Positions 8,401 through 17,521 are shown, counted from the stretch's first letter. The stretch: DNA of 43,388 bases from Candidatus Beckwithbacteria bacterium (GCA_026397255.1 JAPLVF010000013.1:315532-358919); one strand, 5' to 3'. Notes: generated by a model from the sequence alone, not told the origin. A program made the numbers and translations.

Positions 8401-9941
8401 CGGCAAAACTTTATCATCCGGCAACAATAGCAACACTAAGGCAATTGATTGAACAAGCCAGTCATGGGGATACGGATGTGGATAAAGTAAAAAAGGCCAT
8501 GGATAGTTATGTGGCAGCGGGATTTTTAAGACGCATTGAAAATGATAAGTTTGAAAAAATTGGCTTAGGCGATTTGTTTTCTGTGGAGTTTGATACTTAT
8601 TATGTTGATGCAAAAAGAACAGTTATGCAAAGACAGAGATTCCCAATTGATTTTATGATTGATTTTGGTCAGCAAGTGAGAGGCGTGTCCGTGGAATTTG
8701 CCGCCGCCAATGAATATCCTTATCCAACAATGTTTTGGGTTCATGCTAAAACCCCCGGCTTTTGGGATAAAGAAATTGAGAATCTAGAAAGAACAATTAA
8801 AGATTTAGACAAAAAACAACCGAATTATCAAGAAACGTTAAATGAATTGGAAAAAACCTTAAAAGACTATGGGAAAAATAAGAAACAATGTGATGAATTA
8901 TGGGAAGGAATTGAAGAACAATTGGTTGATGGCAAAAAGATTGAAAAAAAGATGGGGTTTAGGGAGATGATGTTGACTGGTTGGTTAATCGATCCGGAGA
9001 CGCCTGAGAGTGAGATGCCAAAAACTTATTGGCAATGGAGAAACAACGCTTTGTCTTATTTTGGTTTAGACGAGGAAGGATTAGCAAAAAAGTATGAAGG
9101 GGGATTTAGTGAGTACTTGAGTGACTATTTTGATAAACTTAAGATTAGAATTGCTGAAACAGGCGATCAATTCTTGGGAAGAGAGTTGGAATTAAGAGAA
9201 AGAGTGTTACGAAGAGAGGGACGGAAAATGGCAAAAAAATTAAAAGATGATCCAGCGCCAAAAGTGTTGGAGCAGGTGTTGAGAGCTTATAGCGAGTGGT
9301 TGCTTGAAGATATTGGTGAGAAAATAGGGAGATGGAAAGAAAAAGGGGTATTTTTAAGCGATAAACTTAAATTAAGAGCATCAGTTGAACAGCATCATAT
9401 TGATGGGAAAATTACAAAAGATGTTAGAGACAAGATTTTACAAGAAATTTTAAGCATTCCTTATCGGGATATAAAGGGTGGGATTAGTTTGAATTATGCA
9501 GTGAATAAAGATTGGTTTTCACTACCTGCCACTGTTATAGATTTTGTTGCAGGGCTTTTTGATAAACAAAATAAACGGGCTAATAATACGAGCTATCAGT
9601 ATTTTCTGACAGCCATAAAAGGAACTCCGGCCGGTTATGGTTTAAGTTTAAGCATGCTTCCGGCAGCAACGAAAATTATAAGTAGTGCCGTTAGTACTCT
9701 TCCGACTATTTTATCTTCACATTCAATAAACATTGGGGTAAAAATTTTAGCAGTTACGAATCCGGCCTGGAGTCTTTTTTGGCAGGTTCAATTGGTATCA
9801 ATAGGATTTGCACTGGGAGTAAAAGGGATTAATTGGTTGACAGGTTGGCGACGAGACGAAACAACTAATAAATGGATACATGGACCGTGTGTGGCTGATT
9901 CTGACTCAACTATTTATTGTAAAGAAAGATTAGGACACTAA
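5469..9941 (+). CDS. giant hypothetical protein of the secretion locus
   Basis: I do not recognise this 1490-residue protein. Residues 1-1370 are soluble and mostly helical, with no signal peptide. A charged coiled coil lies near 1105-1160 (from ENLERTIKDLDKK). Two hydrophobic segments near 1385-1460 end in a short tail with two Cys (GPCVADSDSTIYC), so it is probably a membrane-tethered protein with a large cytoplasmic N-terminal part. An HEHFH sequence at 876-880 fits the HExxH zinc-protease pattern, but I see no third ligand and it may be chance. It is 4 bases from the next gene, probably in one transcript. Between prgI/virB4 and the VirB6-like gene, it may be a machine component or a substrate. 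Confidence 0.8.
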   Translation: MNDKGIETSEVIKGAAKHLKEATLPTGIKKETETGEVKFEETRQEGEIFDRAFNNEPLTVADVRSYLKASKKELAVLEKIPDSVKFSLGPDVAGQNKRKEQLREILKIIGVEEVQVEGENFTADEIWDAVCYEFRSEHNFSGKKDEAKDLLGDVRGAVIKKQAKKIIDKTGNNNAENILNIATSLVVEEVDPLSLREKNLRRPFKETLFTPHEKQKIPNVAEAIVRDVIVTKKNLERWQVVNTFLTQIAEGRTGQIKEPEPGDRQLPYQLSFDESRKRMVIDHLPDKDVDEICEVLKDTDMMVGRAQDQVMQGVQGYWGWTAEVVIRRAHEIWSETSKSIQKDLSGMMTHLSEVGHGHFIAAALEIPDVGKILAMLDWYQQRDSATNRPLPMPEVTDVVKNVKKKAKLLGIPSSKVDLAFFLTQLLQTGHWIGKVGLKHRNILERYGLEEEATGLPIGTFDKILPQVGGRVREDMPKIDMEDMSREERINFELQVRDFSETVVGTCLDWSAEHLKRIPDAALQEDVLYRMKVGEPPLYRPPEEIDERIVAAIHEKQMLFKEDPKKPLAKTKELLEESYLHREQYRWLFVWASFGGLYNEWKGKTGVEGNWARRLGKQAVEKQYLNPIKQEDRQALIDWLQNKDFAKATLAEAGMDPGWITDEVIVELFTDDNMRRVNEFRQGIMESQNEKVKLSDLKKEIEVFSRPGNRLTPEERNKFLATALEFVLRDKRTWNVDMGINNSRFSDPNLNLAREVREKSEFGANEAHILVTMEDFRQQIHNTFGKILGNMALIHLEQEFPDVKKYMAELTNAYGDDGLTRQGTLTGPWMAMETSLSTRAGNMITDYYLLGYEATGGDWVTSQQHLYDRFDINRIFHEHFHPVVGTARRIYGIQTYENWIDDILAKQRAVPSNALDTRWERLFISMPDLQKIITLLIIGGEGKGMYSHCVKRILKNGGEGEIILRDESDYWLARTEREAAKLYHPATIATLRQLIEQASHGDTDVDKVKKAMDSYVAAGFLRRIENDKFEKIGLGDLFSVEFDTYYVDAKRTVMQRQRFPIDFMIDFGQQVRGVSVEFAAANEYPYPTMFWVHAKTPGFWDKEIENLERTIKDLDKKQPNYQETLNELEKTLKDYGKNKKQCDELWEGIEEQLVDGKKIEKKMGFREMMLTGWLIDPETPESEMPKTYWQWRNNALSYFGLDEEGLAKKYEGGFSEYLSDYFDKLKIRIAETGDQFLGRELELRERVLRREGRKMAKKLKDDPAPKVLEQVLRAYSEWLLEDIGEKIGRWKEKGVFLSDKLKLRASVEQHHIDGKITKDVRDKILQEILSIPYRDIKGGISLNYAVNKDWFSLPATVIDFVAGLFDKQNKRANNTSYQYFLTAIKGTPAGYGLSLSMLPAATKIISSAVSTLPTILSSHSINIGVKILAVTNPAWSLFWQVQLVSIGFALGVKGINWLTGWRRDETTNKWIHGPCVADSDSTIYCKERLGH

Positions 9942-9945
9942 AAAT

Positions 9946-11304
9946 ATGCCCGGAGAATCAAGAATAGAGGGAATAATAAGAAAGCAAGAAACAGAGAAAG
10001 CTGAGAGAGTTCTGCCACGAGAGGTTAGGGAACGACAGGAACCCAAGCAGGCGAATTTAATTACAGCCTTTAAAGAAGCGGCTGATGTTTTGAGTGATGA
10101 TGAAGCCATGAGAAAATTGGCAGAGAACCCTAGATTTTTTACCAAAGACTGGTTTCATAACAATAAAATTAAGGCTAAGTTTATATTGAAAGCGGCCGGT
10201 TTAGGGGTACAAAAATTTTTAGAACAAGAGCAGGATAATATTAAAGCAGATTGGAGGGGGATTAAAGAAAAGACTGCTGGTGCTAAAAAAGAGGCCGGTG
10301 AGGTTTGGACAGAAGAAAAAGAAAAGAAAAAAAGAGGACTTTCTCCTGAAGAGAAGAGGAAAAGAAAAATAATGATTGCCGGGATGATCCTTTTAGGAGT
10401 TGGAGTGGTGGGGTGCTTAATAAATGCGTACGGGGCGGGGTTGCTGATACATCATAACGACGGGAATAAGGGCGGAACAGGAAACGAAAACCCAACACCT
10501 ACTTTAAAACCAGAATATAAGCCATATTTTGACGCGGCCCAAGGGGAGTTGGCAAAATATAGGCAACAAGGACCGATTATTGGTCATATGCTTGATCCAA
10601 TGGCGATTGATGATTCGGAAACGAGATTAATAACAGCTTTTATTCCTGGTTGGTTTTGTCAACCAGAACAAATAAAAATCTGTCAAGAAATGTTAGGAGT
10701 AGACTTACACAGTTATGGTTTGACTGATAGTAAGGCTGACCAATTATTGTTTTTTTCAAAAATGACTCAGGATTGGGATCAAAAATGGCTACCACTGCTT
10801 GAGGCGAATCCCAATTTATCCCAGGCGGTTAAAGATTTTTACAAACCAGAAAATAGAGACTTTTTAAAACAATGGTATTTAGACCACTTTCCGTCTAAGT
10901 CTCCGGCGTTTTTAAATCAGCAAAGAACAGTAGCGGACAATATGTTTGCCAGATTTTTGGAAACAGGAAAACTTATCCCAAGAAATTTTTCAATGTTAAC
11001 GTACAGTCATTTAGCTGGAGCGTTTGTAGCTAATCTTTATGAAGGAGCAATGATGATTCAAATGCCCTTTTTTAAAAATGGGTTTATTCCGGCGCCAGAA
11101 GTGACTAGTCCGGGATTTTATCCGGCGCAGGTCCGTGAGGCGATGGCGAAGATGGAAAAAATAACAAAAAGAGACGACTATACCTTGAGCGAGATTGAGC
11201 CTTACTGGAGGGTTATAAATACCTTTTATGCAGAAGAAGAGGAAAAAGTTGAGAAAAGAGAGGGTTTAGTAAATAAGCCTGGAGCTTTATTGGGAAGAAT
11301 TTAG
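9946..11304 (+). CDS. hypothetical single-pass membrane protein
   Basis: A 452-residue protein I do not recognise. Residues 1-140 are charged and helical, with a Lys/Glu-rich stretch at 118-141. One membrane helix follows at about 142-168, then a Gly/Asn/Pro-rich hinge (171-190) and a 260-residue domain presumably outside the membrane, containing two Cys near 230-240 and many aromatics. The layout (cytoplasmic arm, one helix, outer domain) resembles VirB8/VirB10-type scaffold proteins, but no specific motif supports that. It follows the 1490-residue gene by 4 bases and converges on the VirB6-like gene, with stop codons overlapping at 11301-11304. Confidence 0.75.
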   Translation: MPGESRIEGIIRKQETEKAERVLPREVRERQEPKQANLITAFKEAADVLSDDEAMRKLAENPRFFTKDWFHNNKIKAKFILKAAGLGVQKFLEQEQDNIKADWRGIKEKTAGAKKEAGEVWTEEKEKKKRGLSPEEKRKRKIMIAGMILLGVGVVGCLINAYGAGLLIHHNDGNKGGTGNENPTPTLKPEYKPYFDAAQGELAKYRQQGPIIGHMLDPMAIDDSETRLITAFIPGWFCQPEQIKICQEMLGVDLHSYGLTDSKADQLLFFSKMTQDWDQKWLPLLEANPNLSQAVKDFYKPENRDFLKQWYLDHFPSKSPAFLNQQRTVADNMFARFLETGKLIPRNFSMLTYSHLAGAFVANLYEGAMMIQMPFFKNGFIPAPEVTSPGFYPAQVREAMAKMEKITKRDDYTLSEIEPYWRVINTFYAEEEEKVEKREGLVNKPGALLGRI

Positions 11305-12617
11305 CCAAGTAAGCCACCAATGAGTGGAATTTTTCTTAAGGCACCACCAACTTGTTCACCAGTGCCAGCACCTAGGGGAGATTCTGCCTTGAGAGCCTGA
11401 TTAATTATTTGTGGAATTTGTGCCGCTGTCATGAGAACTCCTAGAGATAAAAGGCTGGCTAAAGAGGCCATGGCAATTTGAGGATTAGTTGAAAGGAAGG
11501 TGGTAATCCTAAAAGGATCAATGTCTTTAAAATTAGTCCCAGCGATACCAGCATAAGCAGAAAAGAACAGGGCTAGATTGGTCATAAAATAAGTGGCGGG
11601 AAAGATTAAGGCCGAAGACAAGATTGATTTAAAAATATTAAAAGGAGATTGATTGCCAGCGGGAATAGCGCCAGTTAATAAGGCAAACGGAGAGACTATG
11701 GTGATTAATAAGAGGGCGATATAAGCAGTAAGCATATTGAAAAAAATCTTAAAACTAACAGATAAAACAGTAATGGCAATGACCAGGTTAAGCAATAAAG
11801 CAGGACCGCTAGTGGATATATGCAGTAAGGCATCAAAGGCCGTTGTTAAATTAGAGCCAAATCCAGCCGCAGAAATAAGATTAACAGGAGTGGCATCACC
11901 ATTCCAAAAAGGACTGGCTGCCGGGTTAATGGCAGAGATAATAGCAACAAGTTTGTCGTGGAAGATGCTATAGATTAAGTTATTGCCAAGATAGGCAACG
12001 TCAACAATAAAACCACAGATGGCGAAGCTAAAAGTAACTAAGATTAAACTGATAATAATTTTGGGTAGGGCTAATTGAATAGAGATGACAGTTTGGGGGT
12101 TTAATTTGCTGCGAAACATAATCATAAAGCCTATAATAACAAAAATAACCACAAAGAAAAGATAGGCAATGTTGCGGCAAATGACCCAAATTTCAATAAT
12201 TGGTTTAATAAAATCGAAGCCGCCGCCTTGAGCATAAGCCGGGGTGGCAAGATTGAGTCGATTGCCATAATAGGCCAGGTAGTCTTTTGAAGAAACAGCC
12301 GGTCGTTGATACATTTGATCCATTAAGGTAAATAGGTTACCAGTTGCCCCTTGGGAAATAATTTTTCCATCTTTGTCTCTGGCGCCTACCGCCAAAACTG
12401 TTACCCCATTGATTAGAGTAGAAATCATTCCTTGAGTTCCACCTGGCATAATAACGTCTTCACCAATAATATATTTCTGGAGATTCATGCCGGGAGCGGT
12501 CATGGCATCAATAAATTGAGAAGAAGCCCGGGCGGGAGTGGGGGAAAGAAAACGAAAAATGAAAAACGAAAAAATTAAAATAAAAGCGAGAGAAATTTTT
12601 TTGAGAGGAGTAGGCAT
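11301..12617 (-). CDS. VirB6/TrbL-like polytopic membrane protein
   Basis: A 438-residue protein from ATG 12617 with a signal-peptide-like N terminus (MPTPLKKISLAFILIFSFFI, then a Pro-Ala-Arg-Ala end near residue 31). At least five long hydrophobic segments follow in the C-terminal two thirds, for example around YLFFVVIFVIIGFMIMF and AYIALLLITIVSPFALL. The latter, with its SPFALL turn and following Gly-Ala-Ile-Pro, is typical of VirB6/TrbL channel proteins. An upstream ATG at 12722 would place a poor leader before the signal peptide and overlap fic. The 12617 start also has TGC-TAATCT exactly 7 bases before it, matching the pattern at other starts here. It probably forms the inner-membrane channel with VirB3/VirB4. 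Confidence 0.78.
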   Translation of the reverse strand: MPTPLKKISLAFILIFSFFIFRFLSPTPARASSQFIDAMTAPGMNLQKYIIGEDVIMPGGTQGMISTLINGVTVLAVGARDKDGKIISQGATGNLFTLMDQMYQRPAVSSKDYLAYYGNRLNLATPAYAQGGGFDFIKPIIEIWVICRNIAYLFFVVIFVIIGFMIMFRSKLNPQTVISIQLALPKIIISLILVTFSFAICGFIVDVAYLGNNLIYSIFHDKLVAIISAINPAASPFWNGDATPVNLISAAGFGSNLTTAFDALLHISTSGPALLLNLVIAITVLSVSFKIFFNMLTAYIALLLITIVSPFALLTGAIPAGNQSPFNIFKSILSSALIFPATYFMTNLALFFSAYAGIAGTNFKDIDPFRITTFLSTNPQIAMASLASLLSLGVLMTAAQIPQIINQALKAESPLGAGTGEQVGGALRKIPLIGGLLG

Positions 12618-12678
12618 TAAAATTAGATTAGCAGAAAGAAAAAGGGTTGGCAAGAGATTAAGGGGAAGGAGAAAATAT

Positions 12679-13620
12679 CTATCTTTTTCTTTCCCTTGTT
12701 GCAAGGTAGCGTTTAATTGCATCTAGTGAGGTTAACCAGTTTCGTTTTTCTTTGTGGGCCTCGAGTTTTCCCTGGCGGGCTAATAAATTCAGATATTTTG
12801 CGGAAAAATGGGTTTTGGCGGCAATTTCTGTCAAAGGGGAAAATTTTTCCCGCTTTTGAGTAATGGGCGTTAAAGTTTTAAGATAAATATCCAAAGACCG
12901 TTCAACTGCTTGGGCGACAAAACGAATCAGGGGTTGATAATTATCCTTGTCCGCTTGTTGTAAAACCTGATAATATTTTTTCCGGTCGTTTTTCAAAATA
13001 ACAGCCAGAGGGTAGCCTTTTCTCATTAAAACGACATTCATTAATAATCTGGCGGTACGGCCGTTGCCGTCTAAAAATGGATGGATAAAGACTAACTGAT
13101 GATGTAGTTTGGCAGCCAGCTCAATCGGATGCAGGCGGTGGCGATTGGCCCGAAACCAGTTAATAAATTTGTTCATGGCAGAGGGAATGATGTTAGCGTC
13201 AGATGGGATATGGTCAGTTCCGGTAATAAAAACATTACTTTGGCGGTAGCGGCCAGCCCAGTCTTCATCAGTTTTTTTCATTACGAGATGATGAAGATTG
13301 CGAATTAATTTCTCGGAAATAGTTAATTGATTTTGTGGCTGGACAAGTTCGTATAAATATTCCAAGGCCTCGTGGTGGTCTTTGGCCTCCAAGTGGTCTT
13401 TGAGGGGTTTATTTTTAACGGTAATGCCCTCATTGATAACCCAAAAAGTTTCTTTTAGGGTCAAACTATTGCCCTCGATGGCATTGGAGTTGTAAGTCAT
13501 CTCAACTTGGAATTTTTCCCGGAGTTTTCTAACGGCGGTAGCCGGCAAAGGCCTAAGTTTTTGTAGTTTTACCAGTTTTAAGTCAATTCTTGGGAATAAT
13601 TCCTTAATATGGTTTACCAT
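12679..13620 (-). CDS. fic: Fic-domain AMPylase, class II, with C-terminal helix-turn-helix
   Basis: Fic proteins transfer AMP (or another nucleotide part) to a target hydroxyl. The catalytic motif HPFLDGNGRTAR is complete (His at residue 180 from this start). The inhibitory helix motif S-x-x-x-E-G (SNAIEG, 45-50) lies N-terminal to the Fic core, which makes this a self-inhibited class II enzyme. The last ~60 residues (FSPLTEIAAKTHFSAKYLNL) look like a helix-turn-helix. An ATG at 13632 would add four residues, but it lies inside the predicted -10; a transcript from this promoter would begin at ATG 13620. It sits between two secretion genes with its own promoter. It may be a toxin, an exported effector or a regulator. 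Confidence 0.9.
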   Translation of the reverse strand: MVNHIKELFPRIDLKLVKLQKLRPLPATAVRKLREKFQVEMTYNSNAIEGNSLTLKETFWVINEGITVKNKPLKDHLEAKDHHEALEYLYELVQPQNQLTISEKLIRNLHHLVMKKTDEDWAGRYRQSNVFITGTDHIPSDANIIPSAMNKFINWFRANRHRLHPIELAAKLHHQLVFIHPFLDGNGRTARLLMNVVLMRKGYPLAVILKNDRKKYYQVLQQADKDNYQPLIRFVAQAVERSLDIYLKTLTPITQKREKFSPLTEIAAKTHFSAKYLNLLARQGKLEAHKEKRNWLTSLDAIKRYLATRERKR

Positions 13621-13655
13621 GATTTTAATCATATACCATATTAGTGGTTTGTCAA
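13606..13655 (-). promoter_or_regulatory. fic promoter with overlapping inverted repeats
   Basis: On the minus strand, TTGACA (13650-13655), a 16-base spacer and TATGAT (13628-13633) are followed after 7 bases by ATG 13620. Three inverted repeats crowd the same bases: ATGGT-tt-ACCAT at 13609-13620, ATGATT-tt-AATCAT at 13619-13632, and outer arms aatatggt (13606-13613) and accatatt (13635-13642). Covering the -10 and start site, they look like an operator, perhaps for the DNA-binding tail of Fic. Confidence 0.72.
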
Positions 13656-13659
13656 GAGA

Positions 13660-16600
13660 TTAGGGGGAGGATAAGGTAGGGGTGAAAGTGACACAGTGTT
13701 TGGCCCAGGCGGAAGAATTCCAAATGTTTGTCTGAGCTTCAATGGTGCTGCAGACGGTTTGTGGTTGAGTAGGCGCGCACATGGCCGGGTCGTTGTGGCA
13801 ATAAACAGTGTCGGCACAAAAAGTATAGTTTGTGCCTTGGGGAATGTAATAATATTGGCTGTTGGTAAAAATATCCGGGAAGTAGGCGGTGAGCATTCCC
13901 CAGAGTTTTTGTTTATCGGCATCGGCTAAATTACTAAAATTATTAATATTGACGCTAATAAGATAATTGGCATCATCTTTACTTAAATTTGGCGGCGCAC
14001 CAGTCATTAATCCGTTAAGCTTGTTGTAAATTTGAGTGAGCATGCTGGTTTGTTGTTCACTGTTGCTAAATAGTGTTGCGGCAGAAGATTGAGCATCGGA
14101 TAAATTAACCTGAAAATTACTAAATTGTTGTTGGTAATTTTGATCAGTGGGATTGAGATTTTGCGCAGTGGTTAATAAATTACTGACTCCGGAAAGTAGT
14201 TGGTTAAGAGGACTGTTCCAGGAATTATAAATTCCCTGCATCTCTTGAAAGTGGGTTTGACAACGTTGGTCGTCGACCGCACAAGTATTTTTCGGTTCTT
14301 CCAGGGGTTTTTTAGTTAAATCATCGTTAAGGTTGGTTTGGATATTGGTTAGTTTAGCTATAATTTGAGTTAAATCGTTATTTTGACTGGCGGATTTAAA
14401 GTTGTTAGAAATATTTTCCAGCAGAGTTGTTTGATTCTTAAGGATGGTTTTTGTGGCCGCTAGTTCTTCAAGATAATAATTAGTGTTATTAATTTTATCC
14501 TGGCTGAGTTTTTGCAGCATGTCTAAAAAAGGAATGATAGAATTGACGAGATTAGGGTTGTTCGGTAGCAGGTTGTATAGGCTACTTTTTTGATCAGAGG
14601 GAGTGGAAAGATTGGTTTGTAAGCTCATCATTGTTTGAGAACCACCCACGATTTGAGGTTCTTCAGGCGGCGGTAGAGCCAGGCCAAAATTGGCGGGAGT
14701 AAGATTGTCCCAATCAAAGACATAATTTAGAGCGGTAGTATTGCGGAGGGCAGAGGTGGTTTTGGGCGGATCAATCAAATCAACGGTTAATTGACTATCC
14801 TCAAAATCCATTGTTAGACGAAGAAAATTATTGATATTGAAGACATCTTGGGTAACGTCAAATTTGGCGCAACATTGATAATTGTTATCGGAAAGTTGAT
14901 GGCAATTGGTGTTGATGGAAAAATTAGTGGAAGTTGGGCCGGCGTGCCATTCACCCATCATCGGCACCCAAAAAGCGGAGTAAATGACAAAAACAGAGAA
15001 GATTGTTAAGCCGGCAACCATGGCAACTGAGGCAATGGTGGCAAAAGTGGCCATAGCGCCGGCAACAGCAAAGGCAGAAATACCTAATCCGTGGGCGAGG
15101 ATAAAGATAGCGTTTTCAGCCATAATAGCTAACCCGGAAAATAAACCGCCAAGGCTAGGAATTAAGCTGATTAGCGGAAAACTAAGCGAACCGATTAAAG
15201 GTAAAAACTGCATCCAGGCACCATGGATACCCAATAAACCCAATAGTCCTTGAGTGATCCAGCCAACAAAATAACCGGTCCAACCAAGACTGGTCCATCG
15301 GCCCAGAGTCATCGCGCTTTTGCCGGCAATAGCGCTATAAATGGCATGTGCTCCCCACCAGGCTCCGGCGCCGGCCAAAGCACCGAGAGGATAAGCAAAA
15401 TAAAAGGGAAGCCCCATTCCCATAAAAATAGGACCTAAAAACTGGATGCCTAAGAAAAAACCGGGATTGAAGAAGTTTTTAAGATAGGGTTGGGTTTTAC
15501 TCCAAAGGTTTTTTAAACTATTTAACCATGGTCTTTCCAGCAACGCGTTAGAGTAGGCGTCACCGACGTAAAACGCTCTGCCAAAAAACCCACGGATTTT
15601 AAAAGCGAGGGCGTTAGGGTTTTGAATACTGAAATGATTGATGAATTCTCTGCCGAAAATTGTCCAAGTGGGTTGGGTTAAAATTTTAATAATCGGTTGC
15701 AAAATCTGTTTATTTAATAAGTTTCCCCAAGCGCCTTTGGTTTGCCACAAATAATCGGCGCCGGCAAAAACTCCGCGTGTTAACCAGGGATTCCAGCCGT
15801 AGCGAGCCTGCATTAATGGCGATAAAAGGTCGCCAACAACAAAACCGTTGATTGGCAATCTGGCAAAAGGATGATCGTAGAGCCATTTAGCAAAATTGGA
15901 AAGAGGCCCCGGGCGGAAATTGGCAATGCGCGAATCAATATTAAGAAAGTTTTTTTCTAACTCCCCGCGATAAAAATTTTGTTGCGCAACAGATAAATAT
16001 GGATCAGTGGCCTTAGCAAGAAGCTCATCATATTTATAAACCCATTCAATTATTGTTGGGTTGGCCGCCATTTTTAAGCCAGTGTTGTAAAAGGCGCCCG
16101 TGCCGGCAAAAATAGGGGTAGCAATCGCGCCGCCGACATTAATAGGAATACCGTAGAGATTAAAATAAAGATTGGGGGTAAGCAGGCTGCCGAACCGATA
16201 ACCTAAATAGCCGGAAGACAGGGTGGTGGGGCTAAAAACACCTTTAACAAAAGATTGGATTGAGGCGCCGCCGATGCGGGCGGTGGTCATATAGCGATTG
16301 GAGCTAAAAAATTCGATAGCTTGAGCACGGAGAGCATTGAGGCCAGGAATGGTGTTAATAATTTTAGTGGCGGTAACACGTAAAACATTTAAAGCCAAAC
16401 CGGCGGTTAAGTCCCAAATGGCACCGCCAACTAAAGTTAAAAGAAAAGAAATAGGGTCGCGATTAGTGTGACGGAGGCGACGAGCAGTATTGTTTAATCC
16501 TCGGCCAAAGATTGCCTTAAAAAAATTACCGTCTTGTTGATTAAGCAAATTCTTGAGATCGAAACGTGCCTGTTTGATAAGTTTTTTATCTCCGGACTTT

Positions 16601-17514
16601 CTAGCTTGCTGAAGAGAGATCAATGCCTTTTTAAATTCGTCATTTTTTTTATTAACGTGTTTTTCCCATGGTGATTTTTCCTCTCCGTGTTGACGAAAGT
16701 CATCGCTAACATTGCCGGAAAATCTATCTAAACCATCGGCCAGTTTTTGGCTGAATTGGGTGGCACGCAGCAACGGACTGAAAACAAAATCTTGTTGAAC
16801 GGTACCGGTTTGGTGATTGGTATAGGTAACGCGCGAAATTAACGGGGCGCCGCCGCGGGCAAGAATGCCGAAAGTGGCCTTGGCGGGTAGATATAAAACT
16901 TTAAATGCCGCCTGAGCGGGAAGAGAATTAAGATAATAATAAATGGCGTTGGGGTTAAGAGGATTTTTCATCCAGGCCATTTTTCGACGAATACTGCCTT
17001 CACGACCCTGGCTCATTAAATTGCCAAGCGGACCCAGGGCGGAGAAAATCATTTCATAAACGCCTTCGTCAAAATAAAACTTGGCTAGTCCGCCGCGATA
17101 CAACGCCAGACTGCCTAAAAGATTAGCGGTGAAAGAGTGGGAGTAGGCGGCGGCGCGGTGAACAGAAGAGCCTTCTTTGGCAAAAGAATCATAAACATAC
17201 CCCTTGAGGTCGTTGAGCCAATTTTGGAGCGCCGGGGCATTTTCGGCAGTAATGTTGTTTTTTGGGGCGGCCTGGGTTTTAGGCTGAACAAATTGTTTAG
17301 TGGTAACAACGGGGATTGTTTGATCGGCGGGGGTTGGAGTTGTTTGCGGCTGGACTTTTGGCGGCGGCGGGGCAGGGGAGGTGATAGTTACGGGTTTATT
17401 GAACAACTCGGATGGGTCTGGTGGTGTAGAAATATCAAAAATTGGCGGTAGGGGCGGTTTAGGGGGAGGAGAATCGGCGGCGGTATCGGTGGGGGGATTT
17501 TTAGGCAGAACCAT
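13660..17514 (-). CDS. large polytopic membrane protein of the secretion locus
   Basis: I do not recognise a named family for this 1284-residue protein. Residues 1-90 are proline-rich and disordered. Residues 95-680 alternate amphipathic and weakly hydrophobic segments rich in Gly, Ala and aromatics. A cluster of strong membrane helices occupies about 685-850 (for example IFSVFVIYSAFWVPMM). After this comes a ~430-residue domain, presumably outside the membrane, with several Cys (CHQLSDNNYQCC and a cluster near the C terminus) and long helical, Asn/Gln-rich stretches (about 1000-1200). The shape resembles oversized VirB6 proteins with long outer tails, which I offer as an inference. A TGC-TAATAT sequence (17522-17530) ends 7 bases before the ATG. 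Confidence 0.78.
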   Translation of the reverse strand: MVLPKNPPTDTAADSPPPKPPLPPIFDISTPPDPSELFNKPVTITSPAPPPPKVQPQTTPTPADQTIPVVTTKQFVQPKTQAAPKNNITAENAPALQNWLNDLKGYVYDSFAKEGSSVHRAAAYSHSFTANLLGSLALYRGGLAKFYFDEGVYEMIFSALGPLGNLMSQGREGSIRRKMAWMKNPLNPNAIYYYLNSLPAQAAFKVLYLPAKATFGILARGGAPLISRVTYTNHQTGTVQQDFVFSPLLRATQFSQKLADGLDRFSGNVSDDFRQHGEEKSPWEKHVNKKNDEFKKALISLQQARKSGDKKLIKQARFDLKNLLNQQDGNFFKAIFGRGLNNTARRLRHTNRDPISFLLTLVGGAIWDLTAGLALNVLRVTATKIINTIPGLNALRAQAIEFFSSNRYMTTARIGGASIQSFVKGVFSPTTLSSGYLGYRFGSLLTPNLYFNLYGIPINVGGAIATPIFAGTGAFYNTGLKMAANPTIIEWVYKYDELLAKATDPYLSVAQQNFYRGELEKNFLNIDSRIANFRPGPLSNFAKWLYDHPFARLPINGFVVGDLLSPLMQARYGWNPWLTRGVFAGADYLWQTKGAWGNLLNKQILQPIIKILTQPTWTIFGREFINHFSIQNPNALAFKIRGFFGRAFYVGDAYSNALLERPWLNSLKNLWSKTQPYLKNFFNPGFFLGIQFLGPIFMGMGLPFYFAYPLGALAGAGAWWGAHAIYSAIAGKSAMTLGRWTSLGWTGYFVGWITQGLLGLLGIHGAWMQFLPLIGSLSFPLISLIPSLGGLFSGLAIMAENAIFILAHGLGISAFAVAGAMATFATIASVAMVAGLTIFSVFVIYSAFWVPMMGEWHAGPTSTNFSINTNCHQLSDNNYQCCAKFDVTQDVFNINNFLRLTMDFEDSQLTVDLIDPPKTTSALRNTTALNYVFDWDNLTPANFGLALPPPEEPQIVGGSQTMMSLQTNLSTPSDQKSSLYNLLPNNPNLVNSIIPFLDMLQKLSQDKINNTNYYLEELAATKTILKNQTTLLENISNNFKSASQNNDLTQIIAKLTNIQTNLNDDLTKKPLEEPKNTCAVDDQRCQTHFQEMQGIYNSWNSPLNQLLSGVSNLLTTAQNLNPTDQNYQQQFSNFQVNLSDAQSSAATLFSNSEQQTSMLTQIYNKLNGLMTGAPPNLSKDDANYLISVNINNFSNLADADKQKLWGMLTAYFPDIFTNSQYYYIPQGTNYTFCADTVYCHNDPAMCAPTQPQTVCSTIEAQTNIWNSSAWAKHCVTFTPTLSSP

Positions 17515-17521
17515 TACTTAA

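Noticed and set aside
1083-17514. The whole secretion locus as a complete conjugative element
   Set aside because: No relaxase, VirD4 or origin of transfer was seen, and the serine recombinase lies about 25 kb away beyond housekeeping genes.
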